Positions 1 through 9,699 of a DNA stretch of 64,000 nt are shown here, one piece after another (within the stretch, counting starts at the first letter, position 1; each line of letters opens with the position of its first letter). Both the position numbers and the translations under genes were made by a program. Source of the stretch: Hofstenia miamia (taxonomy: Eukaryota > Xenacoelomorpha > Acoela > Hofsteniidae); contig CABFPE010000138.1 of assembly GCA_900660155.1 (NCBI GenBank), positions 599,504 to 663,503 of the forward strand, given 5' to 3'. The notes beneath the pieces were generated by a model. It did not search any database. It was not told the DNA's origin and was given only the letters and a program-made list of their open reading frames with translations.

Positions 1-1546
1 ATTTATAAAATTCCTTGCTGTAGTATAAATTATATTTGTAATATTATAAATGAGGATTTAATTCTTATTTTGCTAATTTTGGATACATTATAGTTTGCTA
101 GCATGATAAGTATAATTAACATATTAATAAATCATTACCTTTTAGAAAGGGTTCTTTTTTGAAAAAGAAATTGTCGATTATATAACTTTAAGCTTATTTT
201 ATCATTTACTAATAAGCAAAAGCTCTATCAACCGCTATCTAAGAGAAATTGCATACTCAGTGAAATAGACTGTTTGTTCGTAATATGAGATTAGTTAATA
301 TTGCGAAGTTTTGTGCAATATTGACTATGTGGATGCGGTTAGGTTGCTGATGTAAATTTAGCTCGGGTTTACAATATCATAGATGCATCCTTTGAAAATA
401 CACTTTTTGTTGTTTATAAAGTTTTGCTTTTTATGGTCAAACCATGACACCTGCTTATAAATGGTCTTGCTTTTTACTTATCGCCAAAAAAAGTCTAAAT
501 ACTAAGTAAGATTGCTTTATGTTTGATAATAAAATATCATAATGCAGCCCAAACTTAAATGAAGTTTCTCAAACAGAATTATTTTTGGCCCCCGGAACCT
601 TTCCACATCAAAAAACGTGGGCTTGGAAGTGTGTCGAACTGAAAATATTGTAATACCGATTTTCGAAGAAAACAAATAGCTAAAGACTAAAGATGCAAAA
701 AAAATGAAAATTTTTTGTCATTTTGCTTAAATACGCAGTATATATTTTCTTGAACAATGCAGTTCTTAAGTGCTCTTAATAGTTTAAAAAGAGTCATCGT
801 AGTATACAGCAATCTGCCATCGCCTGGAAACAAATAGATAACAGAGTGAACACATTTTGCAAACTTTGTGATAGTCATGTATGTTGCTCTGTTTTCCTGA
901 TTTAGCTGGAATAAAGGGGATGATATATTATCAAACCTCCGATCAAGCAAGCGATGAAATTTTAATTGGTCAGCAAACATGTTGCGGCGGTATATTATCA
1001 AACATTCGTCAAACAAGATATTAGACAAACTGCAAAAATCTACTGGAAACTTGTTTATGGAAAGCTAGTTTACATTAATTGATGTGCTATGTGACCTGTG
1101 CAATATTCGTTTTTGATATAATTGTTATTAAACATGCATGTATTTACGTGATAATTACTTTCTGTCTATTAATTGCTTTGGACCCTGAGGAAAACATTCA
1201 AATTTGGATGCTATTTAAATAACATTTTAGCGATAGCGATAGAAACCATACCTCACATCACCAATGACAAGGAAAAGCATTTAAAATTAGTTAATTAATT
1301 AATTTCTGCTTTGCGCATAAATAATTTCTGCCCTTCCTGTGAGGTTGGTTTAGCACATTAACTAAAGTAGATAAACAACAATATATTGATACAGAATAGA
1401 TAAGGGAACAATTGAATACTATTTTAATCGTTCTTAATTAAATTTCTTTAACTTAAAAGAGTGTTATTGTTAAATAATTAGCGTGTTCGACTGAAAATAT
1501 CTAAATTATTTTTATTTTATTTTGTCTGATGGCGTGCTTGACAGGC
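1..1546. other. AT-rich sequence, no gene recognised
   Basis: No reading frame here resembles a known family. A 113-codon minus frame (687-1028) is open but I recognise nothing in it. The end of that stretch (about 920-1,020) carries TATTATCAAAC and CATTCGTCAAAC motifs that recur in the hairpin at 1,547-1,628, so it is probably decayed repeat. Confidence 0.5.
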
Positions 1547-1628
1547 GAGGGTGATACACTGGCAAACATTCGTCAAACATTTTGTTTACCAAATATTGGT
1601 CATACAAATTTGATAGTGTATCACCCTC
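1547..1628. repeat. 82-bp inverted-repeat hairpin (mini fold-back)
   Basis: GAGGGTGATACACT at 1,547-1,560 is exactly reverse-complemented at 1,615-1,628, enclosing about 54 bp. A related motif (CAAACATTCGTCAAACA) is in the loop and also near 1,000. It looks like a very short non-autonomous inverted-repeat element; no flanking duplication was established. Confidence 0.6.
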
Positions 1629-2224
1629 TTAATTAAATAAGCATTTTCAACATTCATAAAAAGCACAAAGACATTTACTACAAATTATGTTTGTATGCAA
1701 TAAGTACAATAATATTATTTTTTTCTATATAAACAATGTACTATGTATGATTGGTTTATGTTCTACTATATATACTCCAAATTGCTTCGAAAATATAGGT
1801 ATAGTCTGCATTTTGTTGTTTTTAGGCTACCTCATTGCTACATGGATAATTTTTTTACACATTTATCTCGACTAAACTTTCAAATAATTGAAGATATGGT
1901 TCATTGAATGTTGATAGTAAAATTTCGCAAAAATACTGGAAAGTTTGCTTATAACTTACTTTATTCAAATTTGTGAATTAGAATACCTTTTCATTTACTG
2001 GAAGAATTACATAATTGTATGACTGCTAGTAAGTTTCTTAGCTCTATAGCATATTATTAACAATTAAGCGATATGAAATCATTTTTCAAATTATGGTATA
2101 TTTCAATCCAAATTGCAGAATGCGTTTACTTTTCTAGATTTCCTGTCTTCAATTCTGAAGCAGTAAATAGCTTGCATGATGTGATTTCACTCTTCCTTTT
2201 ATTAAGTTGATTTTTGAAAAATTT

Positions 2225-2610
2225 TTCCATTGCAATGTGAATGCAATGTGAATGAGTCTCTGGGAGTCAAAGACATGAATAACATTCTTGGGCCTGAGGA
2301 AGGCTCTTGCTACCACTGAACACGCTGATGTTTGGTCTCAGGGTGATAGGTGAGCCCTTAAACTTGACAGCCTCTATCATTTTGTGTATGTCAGTGCAAA
2401 CTTCCACACAAAACTGTCTCTGGTCGTCGGAGAGGAGTTTTGCTATAGACTTTGTGGAACTGTTTCTAGTACTAATACCTCAGCTTCAGACACCATCTTC
2501 ACAGATATCCAAAGCTCTTACGTGACTAACCTTTGCACTTCCTCAATGTTTTTCTACTTGCGTACATTTTCTGATATTCCAGATCTGGAATCATCTTCAA
2601 AGAAAAGCAG
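2225..2610 (-). pseudogene. mariner-type transposase remnant (HTH to start of catalytic core)
   Basis: Read on the minus strand and allowing frame changes, about 120 codons resemble mariner/SETMAR-type transposases. First comes an HTH stretch with ENVRK, NIEEVQRLV and SVKMVSEAE, then a linker LLSDDQRQFCVEVC that matches the family pattern LLTDDQK..R.EVC. A later piece reads VIHVFDSQRLIH, like the family's MLIVFFDSRGLVH. Several frameshifts and stops separate the pieces, and the first catalytic aspartate region has been lost. No TIRs were located. It is a dead fragment; assignment rests on motif recognition only. Confidence 0.65.
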
Positions 2611-2639
2611 CGACATGGAGAAAATGAAAAATACACCAA

Positions 2640-4536
2640 AATAAGTACCAACTCCAATATCGTCGTATTTTCTGATACCGCGATATTGTCGATGGTAAAC
2701 CGCAAAAATACTTATAAAATCTAAGAATAAAGATACTTTTATACAATAAAATCATTTACTTTATAATACGCTATGCTCTAATATATCCATTTGTTAACTA
2801 GTCTAGATGTTTCAGTTGAACTTCAATTTCTAATCTAAGTATAGTAATTTGGAATCGAATATTAGTCTATTAATTTGGCATACTATAAAATGAATCAATG
2901 AATTTATGAAAGATATTATATTCCTAAAATGCCTCATCTATACATGTATATAATATGTTTATTGATTTTTCGGTTTTTTGCAATTAGTAGTAACACGTGC
3001 ATTGTGCATTATCGTTCAGAGTATATACATGTTAATTGTACTACTTTTTACTAACTAATTAATTATTCGCAATTTGAGAATTTCGCTGGTGGTGCAATAT
3101 TTAATCATACAACGGTCACTATAACAAATCAAATATGTAATGTAAATTTCGACACTTTCGACAAAGAAAATATTCGAGAATAGATTAATCCAGAGGCTAA
3201 TGCAAAACGCACTTTCAAAACTTACAATCATATCTACAGCATTTTATAATACACTGACATACAATTATAAATCTTGATACATATATCAACTATAAAATCT
3301 TCATTGTTTTCTACTTCAGTTTTAACGGAGGTTCCGTGAGTGTAATTCATAGAACAAATATGATATATACTATTACCCAGATAATATCAGTAATTCCGAA
3401 CAATTCGAAAAAGTAACATTAATGTAATTTACAAAATATTCGACTTCTAGCCAGATCGGATCCAAAACTGAGTCAATGTTCAGCTAGTCTTCGACACAGG
3501 TTCTTTGTGGCCGAATCTGTACCGGACCCTGACCCGCTTCTTATAATCCCTTTTTTGTACTATTTGTATTGACTCTGGAATTTCAACTATTTTATCGGAA
3601 TGAGCTAAATGAAGAGCAAATTGTGCGCACCTATTGGCATTAAAAAACTTCTTGGACAGTCTAGCATTTATTCCATAGCCTATATATATATATGTATAAT
3701 TACATGCACAAGCATAAATAAACCTTTTCGTCAGCTTAAAGAATATGTTTTAAAGCAAACTAGACATTATTCTAAGATTATATATAGCATGTAAATTAAT
3801 TCCTAAGCTGGGTGTTTATCCCCTATGAATAACCGTTCAGCAAACCAAGCCCGATCATTGATTGCCAATTAGCTGAAACATCGAATATGTCTTTTCAAAT
3901 AGGAAAGTTGATGCTAGAATAACAAGAAACATGTTGATTACTGCTGAAAGTACTGGAAAGATGATCTTCATTTAATGTCAAAATATAAATGATATAATTT
4001 AACGCAAAAATTAGCTAATAAAATTAACCATAAAATTACTACAGTTGTAGTGTACAATGGGAAACTATAAAATAAATATTATTGTTTTGGACCCAGTGAT
4101 TCCAAGAAAAGATGTAGCTCAGGACACGAACCGCTTTTCCTCTGTTGTTTTTGCGCTGGTTAAGCTCAAATTCCATGACTTCATGATGTTGGGTGCCTCC
4201 AATTTCGTCCCCAGATAACAAAGGATTAAAAACAAGTAGAGCTGTATCGCAACCTTTCCAAATAGACACTCAATACGAACCATATTTACTGACGAAGTAA
4301 GTTTGAATACTTTCTGGACAATTCGTTTTCTACAGACAATTGGCTCATGCCAACACACATCTACTCAAGCCAAGTAGATAAATTGTCTGTTTTCCTTAAA
4401 ATATACGTCTGAGAGAACCAAGGATTGTGTCATTGATTTCCGTCCACCAGCACAATTCAATATGCCGAATGTTTGCGGCGAAGATGATTCCGTAATAGTG
4501 TCCAACCGGAAATAGTTTTCTTGTGAAAGTCTACTT

Positions 4537-4587
<51 letters not shown>

Positions 4588-6000
4588 CGTGTATACATTT
4601 CAGCCTTCATAAGCCCTTCTGAAACCACCTCCTTATATTATTAAGTAATGCAAGTAAGGCTATACGTATTTTCCTATTACCAAGGGAGATATCTGGATGC
4701 AATCGCGCATTTTTTCACTTAGAGAAAACATCAGTTTTATATGTTCAATTACTACAATTCTCTGTCAACTTTCACCTACATACATCAGGGCAAAATGAGA
4801 GAGACTTCTCAGAAACGCTCTTTATTTGAGGCAGACAAAATTAAGACGTTAGAATGGCTTATTCTATTGAGGTTTGTAGGTGTGAAGAGTTTTGGTGACA
4901 TAATCTTGCTAATGCAACTGCGATAGATGCTGAATGATATGTCTGCTATCTTTCTTTTAAGACCCATTCTTCTCATTGATCCCATTGGTGTAACATCATG
5001 AAGATAAATTGCAATGTTAGCGGTGTTAATTGGAAAGTGAAGCATTTGCTTATGGGTTGGAAAACATATATAGAAATTTCTTCTTTCTAGTGAATCCTAA
5101 AATTTCTAGAATGATTGGAAACAATGTTTAATAATATTGTTTTGGTTAGATAAAAGCATAGTTCTGTTATATTATTGAAATAGTCATCAAAGGGAATAGG
5201 TATGACTTCAGCAATAAAACTTGAAGCAAGACTGAATTCTTGTTTAATCCTATATATTAAATATTAAAAAATATCTATATAATTTCAATAGTGCTGCATT
5301 ACGTCATGATATTCTTGAAAGAATTTTCTTTTTTGGTAGAGCCAAAAATGGTCTTTACTTCACCAACTGATCTAAAAATAAAAAGATATGCTTGCTCGTT
5401 TAACTAAACCGTGTAGTGCAAGTGAACGTTGTGATTGCTTACTTTCCACTAGGTTCAAAGAAAGAAGAATATGCATTCTTTCATTCCTCGAATCGTTTAG
5501 AAGTTGACATCGATTTTTATAATAGAATACAAAAAAATTGTATTTACATAAGAAAATTACGGAAAAATATTATTCAATGCTACTGAAGGTATCCAGCAGC
5601 TTGAACTCTACAAGGTGAGTCGAATCAAAATCCCATAACAGTTAGAACCTGCTTACTTTTTTACTACGTAGACACAGTTGGAGTACTTTTTATATTGTTA
5701 CAAATAGTTTATGGCTTAAATATTTAATATTGATGTGTATTACACAAAGCAGTTTTTCCCTGACAGATGAAGCATGTGAAATTCTGTTTTACTAGTACTT
5801 TCATAGATGAGCGAAAATTAGCGCAAATTAGTATTTTCATTTTTTTCTACTTAACAAAAACATTAGTCCCTAAGCTACATACATGTACCAAAATGAAAGT
5901 AATTACTACTTTCTGAATTTTTTGAAATTATTTAAGTAATATACATATGATTTGGTTAATTTGAAACGAAAACTAAATCAGGTTTACTCTTCAACCAATC
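2640..6000. other. AT-rich sequence, no gene recognised
   Basis: Only short, unrelated frames occur here. The longest, on the minus strand near 4,039-4,358 and 4,809-5,045, show no recognisable motif, codon pattern or neighbours supporting them as genes. The one distinct feature is the (AT)n tract listed separately. Confidence 0.5.
4540..4584. repeat. (AT)n microsatellite
   Basis: About 45 bp of uninterrupted AT dinucleotide repeat. Confidence 0.95.
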
Positions 6001-6016
6001 CATCTGTAATCTAAGC

Positions 6017-6226
6017 ATGAACACCATACAAGAGCCTAACTTGTTTCCAAAAATGACAAGGTTGAGTACTCTTGTAGAAGTGACAATGATACTTGAAATT
6101 AACAAAGCTTCTAAAATATCTACAATAATAATTCCAATGGGTGATTATAATAAAAATTTTTTTAACAAAACTGAAAAAAGATGTATACATGATTTAATAG
6201 ATACTTTACAATATGTCAAGATTTAA
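6017..6226 (+). pseudogene. LINE endonuclease-domain fragment
   Basis: A 69-codon plus-strand frame contains STIIIPMGDYNKNF followed by IHDLIDTLQ. GDYN after a hydrophobic strand is the GDFN motif of the APE-type endonuclease of non-LTR retrotransposons, normally followed by an L..LL helix as here. The rest of the endonuclease is degraded and is interrupted by the mariner-like insertion at 6,278. It is probably the 5' part of the LINE whose reverse transcriptase appears at about 8.2 kb and again at 35.7-36.5 kb, all on the same strand, but continuity through the intervening repeats is inferred. Confidence 0.6.
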
Positions 6227-6277
6227 TGTAAAAATTCCAACACTTAAATTCATAGAATTCCTTATTAATTGATTATA

Positions 6278-6845
6278 CAGTCTGTCCCATAAGTTGCAAC
6301 GACTTCTATAAAAAGAAAACAAGGTAAAGAAAATATATATATTTCAAAACTTTATTGTAACGATTACGTAATTTCTAACAATTATTCTAAGGAACATGTA
6401 AAAATTAATCATAAGGATCAACTTGAAGGCCTCCTAGTTCAATACACAATCGCATTCGTCTGAACGTTCTGTCATTGATTTTTCGGAGAGTTTCAACTGG
6501 AAATCGCATAAATTCGTCTTGAATAACGCCTTTCGGGTCTTCTTTGTTTTGTGCTTTTCTTGCTACGATTCTAGGCATTAGCAGACCCCATAACGCTTTA
6601 TCACAGGACGAGAGGTCAGGACTACGTGGTGGCCAAGGAATCGGTCCAAATTTGCCAACCCATCGATCCTTAAAGGTATCTGTTAAGAAATTACGAGTTG
6701 CTATGGCGGTATGTGCTGAAGCACCATCTTGTTGGAAATGTGATGATAATAATATCTGTCTTGCTTGAAGAGCAGGAATAAATTCATCATCCTAGACATA
6801 TAATTATCATTAATAAGAAGTCGTCGTAACTTATGGGACATACTG
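6278..6845 (-). mobile_element. 568-bp mariner-like element with TIRs (internally deleted)
   Basis: The left end CAGTCTGTCCCATAAG and the inverted right end form about 31-bp imperfect TIRs, both flanked by TA (6,276-6,277 and 6,846-6,847), as expected for the Tc1/mariner superfamily. The interior keeps only the C-terminal part of the transposase, on the minus strand. With both ends intact but most of the coding region missing, it is a non-autonomous deletion derivative that could have been moved by a full-length relative. Confidence 0.85.
6405..6792 (-). pseudogene. mariner-like transposase, C-terminal fragment
   Basis: About 129 open codons from just after an in-frame TAG to a TAA. Visible family motifs are FQQDGASAHTA, containing the second catalytic aspartate, then WVGKFGPIPWPPRSPDLS and a following LWG. 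These match the FQQDGAPAH...W.GR.GPI.WPPRSPDLTP..F.LWG signature of insect-type mariner relatives. The N-terminal HTH and first catalytic aspartate are absent. The third acidic position appears retained near SPDLSSCDKALWG. It cannot encode a working enzyme. Confidence 0.85.
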
Positions 6846-7037
6846 TATAATATCCCAGTAAACAATTGTTACTGGAATATATGAATCTAAAGAAAAAGTA
6901 AATTTTGAATCATTCAACAAAATGATTTTGTCAGTGATAGTTTGATATCAGATCATTGAAAATGTGCAACATACAAAGAAGAAATTGAACTAATGAAAAA
7001 ATCAATGCAATCATGTAGGATTTTAAATATCGTGTTT

Positions 7038-7676
7038 TTAATGACGTAATTTTTTAATGTCGTAATTTTTTAATGTGGTATTTTTTAATGTCCTAATTTT
7101 AATGTCGTCGCTTATTAATGTAGTAATTTTTTAATGCCGTAGTTTTTTAATGTCATCATTTTTTAATGTCCTCATTTTTTAATGTCATCTTTCTTAATTG
7201 TTGTTGTGAATGACTATTCCTAAACCTAACTGAAAACCTTATTTATTCATTATTTTATAAACCTAATCCTTAACCCAAATCCCAAATGCATGTTTCATAA
7301 ACCAAACTTTAACCCAAAACCCTATTTTTTCATCATTTATAGACACATACCCCAACCCAAAGACTTATTTCTTTGTTATTTTATAAAGTTAAACCCCAAA
7401 CCCAAGTCTCAAAAATTTTTTCCTAACCCTATACCCTAACCCAAAAACTTATTTCTGTTTTATTTTTTAGACATAACCCTAACCAAAAATCCTATTTTTA
7501 ATCGTTTTATAGACCAAAGCCCTAACACAAATTAAATATATTTAATAAATTAATTTTATTGACATTAAAAACTTTTGACATTAAAAAATTACAACATTAC
7601 AAAATTATGAGATTAAAAACTACATTAAAAAATTAAAACATTAATGAATGGTCAAAGTTTCTAAGAGATGACATTT
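7038..7676. repeat. fold-back repeat: inverted 16-bp arrays around CCCTAA-like sequence
   Basis: The left arm (about 7,038-7,200) has roughly ten copies of a 15-16 bp unit, AATGTCGTAATTTTTT. The right arm (about 7,559-7,676) has the same unit inverted (GACATTAAAAAATTAC). The centre (about 7,205-7,530) is a degenerate array of 50-60 bp units with CCCTAACCC-like blocks separated by TTATTTTATA-like AT-rich blocks. There is no coding potential. Confidence 0.75.
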
Positions 7677-8157
7677 AAAAATTAGAAATTAGCAACCTAC
7701 TCCACAATATCAATATATTCCCTCAAGATGTAAACTCAATCAAAATATGTTACTCAAGGGAATTAGTTTAGAAAGTATTGATGAAAAACTAAAATTTATT
7801 TCCAATAACTTGAATTATCTTTACAATATTTAATTTTTAATTTTTTCCATGATCAAAAATTGTTAGAAGTTCCATCCATAAAAGACAACAAATATGAAAT
7901 TGTCAAAAAAGAAAAATTTATCACAAACATATTAAATGAGTCATTTTGTAAAATTTAATGATAATGAAGAAATAAATATTTGCAATTAAGATCAAATGAT
8001 AATTCTTAACAACTTAAAAGAAAAACAAAAATATTATTTCACCTTTGTAACATTACAGCTAAAATTTAGCACATCTCAAGTACAAAAAAAAAACATCAGA
8101 ATGACTTTTTAAGGTAAGCAATGAAAAGAATAAATAGACTGTTATGCTACATATTAA

Positions 8158-8426
8158 GTCAATCTATTAATGAAATTGTTTTTCCAGAGGAAGTGATACC
8201 TACAAAATAACAGGCTAATCTCAGTTCTATCAATCATAATTGATATATTTGAAAGAAAATTATATAACCAAATTTAGGAATATATTGAAAATATCAAATA
8301 TTAAGATCTTTACAAGTTAGGTTAAAAAAAATATATCTGCAACTAATGCACTAATTTTTATATTAGATAATTAAGGAAATCACATAGATAAAGAAGATGG
8401 TGTTATATCTTATCATATCTAAGCAT
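8158..8426 (+). pseudogene. LINE reverse transcriptase, 5' half (split by gypsy insertion)
   Basis: Plus-strand translation with frame changes shows INEIVFPEEVIPTK, then NNRLISVLSIIIDIFERKLYNQI. These match the FP..LK.A.V.P.. and NYRPISLL...SKIFE conserved blocks of non-LTR reverse transcriptases. The last codons before 8,427 correspond to the block around the first catalytic aspartate (the SKAFD-type motif, here degraded). The gypsy LTR begins immediately after. The continuation is found at 35,722. Confidence 0.75.
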
Positions 8427-8430
8427 TTAA
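8427..8430. other. target-site duplication TTAA (left of outer gypsy)
   Basis: TTAA precedes the left LTR and TTAA (35,718-35,721) follows the right LTR. Removing the element plus one copy restores the LINE reading frame across the motif. Confidence 0.9.
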
Positions 8431-9682
8431 TGTAGAATCTTGCCAATACCAATTTCGTGATTATTTAAGAATTGCTATTTCATTCTTAGGGTATGCGCGA
8501 TATTTAGGATTGGACAGATTCCTAATTCTCTCAACCTAACTTGCTGTATAGTTGATTAACTGAATTAATATGCATTAGCAATCCTAAATGCTTAACTAAT
8601 CACGGTTTATTTAGATTGAGAGCAGTGGATGGAATACAGGGTCGAAACCTGGCGCTGTTCTATGTGCATCCAGAGACATCTTCATTGGTAGCAGCTCCAG
8701 CTTTTACTTGAACTTCGCAATGGAAACCAGTTGGTGAATCAGTGCATGGATGGTTAACTCAGTGATAGTGTGTGTGTGTGTGTGTGATAACTTAATAATT
8801 TAGTGCATTGATTGTCCTTGTTATTATGACTATGTAAATAAAAGGAAATAATGCAACCGTGGTGCTTTAGCTTGTTAATTTTCCTTACATATAATAACCC
8901 TGAAGATATAGTGATAAATGTTAGCCCACCGTACATGTGAACAATCAATGCAGTTGGAAATAAAGTTATTTCATAAACCAGTCAACAGTCCACTAAATTA
9001 CTAGATAGTAAATACATTGTACACAAGAACTGTACAGTAAACATGTAGAGCAATCTAAAAGTAATCATAATAATCTGTGAGCAATGATAGATAGGAAAGC
9101 TATAACAGGTAAAACTCCTTATCCCTATTCATAACCTATAAGCACATTGAGAAATCTACAGCTACCGCCCTCACTGCACTTTTGAAAGGCTGATTGTGAG
9201 GCTGCTCCAGAATTCCTATAATTGTATTTGGGGATCACTGTAGGATCACTCTAGTGCTTGAACGTTTAGCTTTTCATGTAACTATTAAATAACCAGACAG
9301 AAAGTAATGAAGTAAATCCAATAAAATTCATTCATCAATGAATCTAACAATCAATGTATATTTATAACACATTTAAGTAAATAATCAAACACTTGGCTAG
9401 TACCTGTTGATTGAAGCTTGTTTACAATTTTCCCTCGCGTTTCTAGTTCTGCTTTAATTATGCAAAATCAGTGTTAATTAGTGTACACTGTTTGGTCATA
9501 TTGATGTTTGTCAAATACTACAGAGTTAATTTAAATATCAAACTGCTTCAAACATTTCACAAATTAAATAATCTATCCTATCCATGTGTTGTACAATTTA
9601 ATCAATATTACATTTTAGTATTAGTTACTTCAATTCTTTCTCTCATTTTGGCCACGCATGGCTTCTGATGGATTATGCCACA
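8431..9682 (-). repeat. 3' LTR of outer gypsy
   Basis: In element orientation the LTR starts TGTGGCATAATCC and ends GATTCTACA. It aligns end to end with 34,517-35,717. A TATAAATA box lies at 9,359-9,366 on the minus strand. This copy has an expanded (GT)n tract near 8,768-8,785 and extra bases near 8,575 relative to the 5' LTR. Confidence 0.92.
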
Positions 9683-9692
9683 CTCCCCCTCC
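9683..9692 (-). other. polypurine tract
   Basis: On the minus strand GGAGGGGGAG directly abuts the TG start of the 3' LTR, the expected position for plus-strand priming. Confidence 0.85.
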
Positions 9693-9699
9693 AGCATAG

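Noticed and set aside
687-1028. 113-codon minus frame as a host gene
   Set aside because: No motif, overlaps repeat-like sequence, and the length is expected by chance in a long scan.
7205-7530. True interstitial telomere
   Set aside because: CCCTAA-like blocks are irregular and separated by AT-rich spacers, so only telomere-like.
8754-8948. 64-codon minus frame ending in HTHTHTLSLS
   Set aside because: Derived from LTR sequence and its (GT)n tract.
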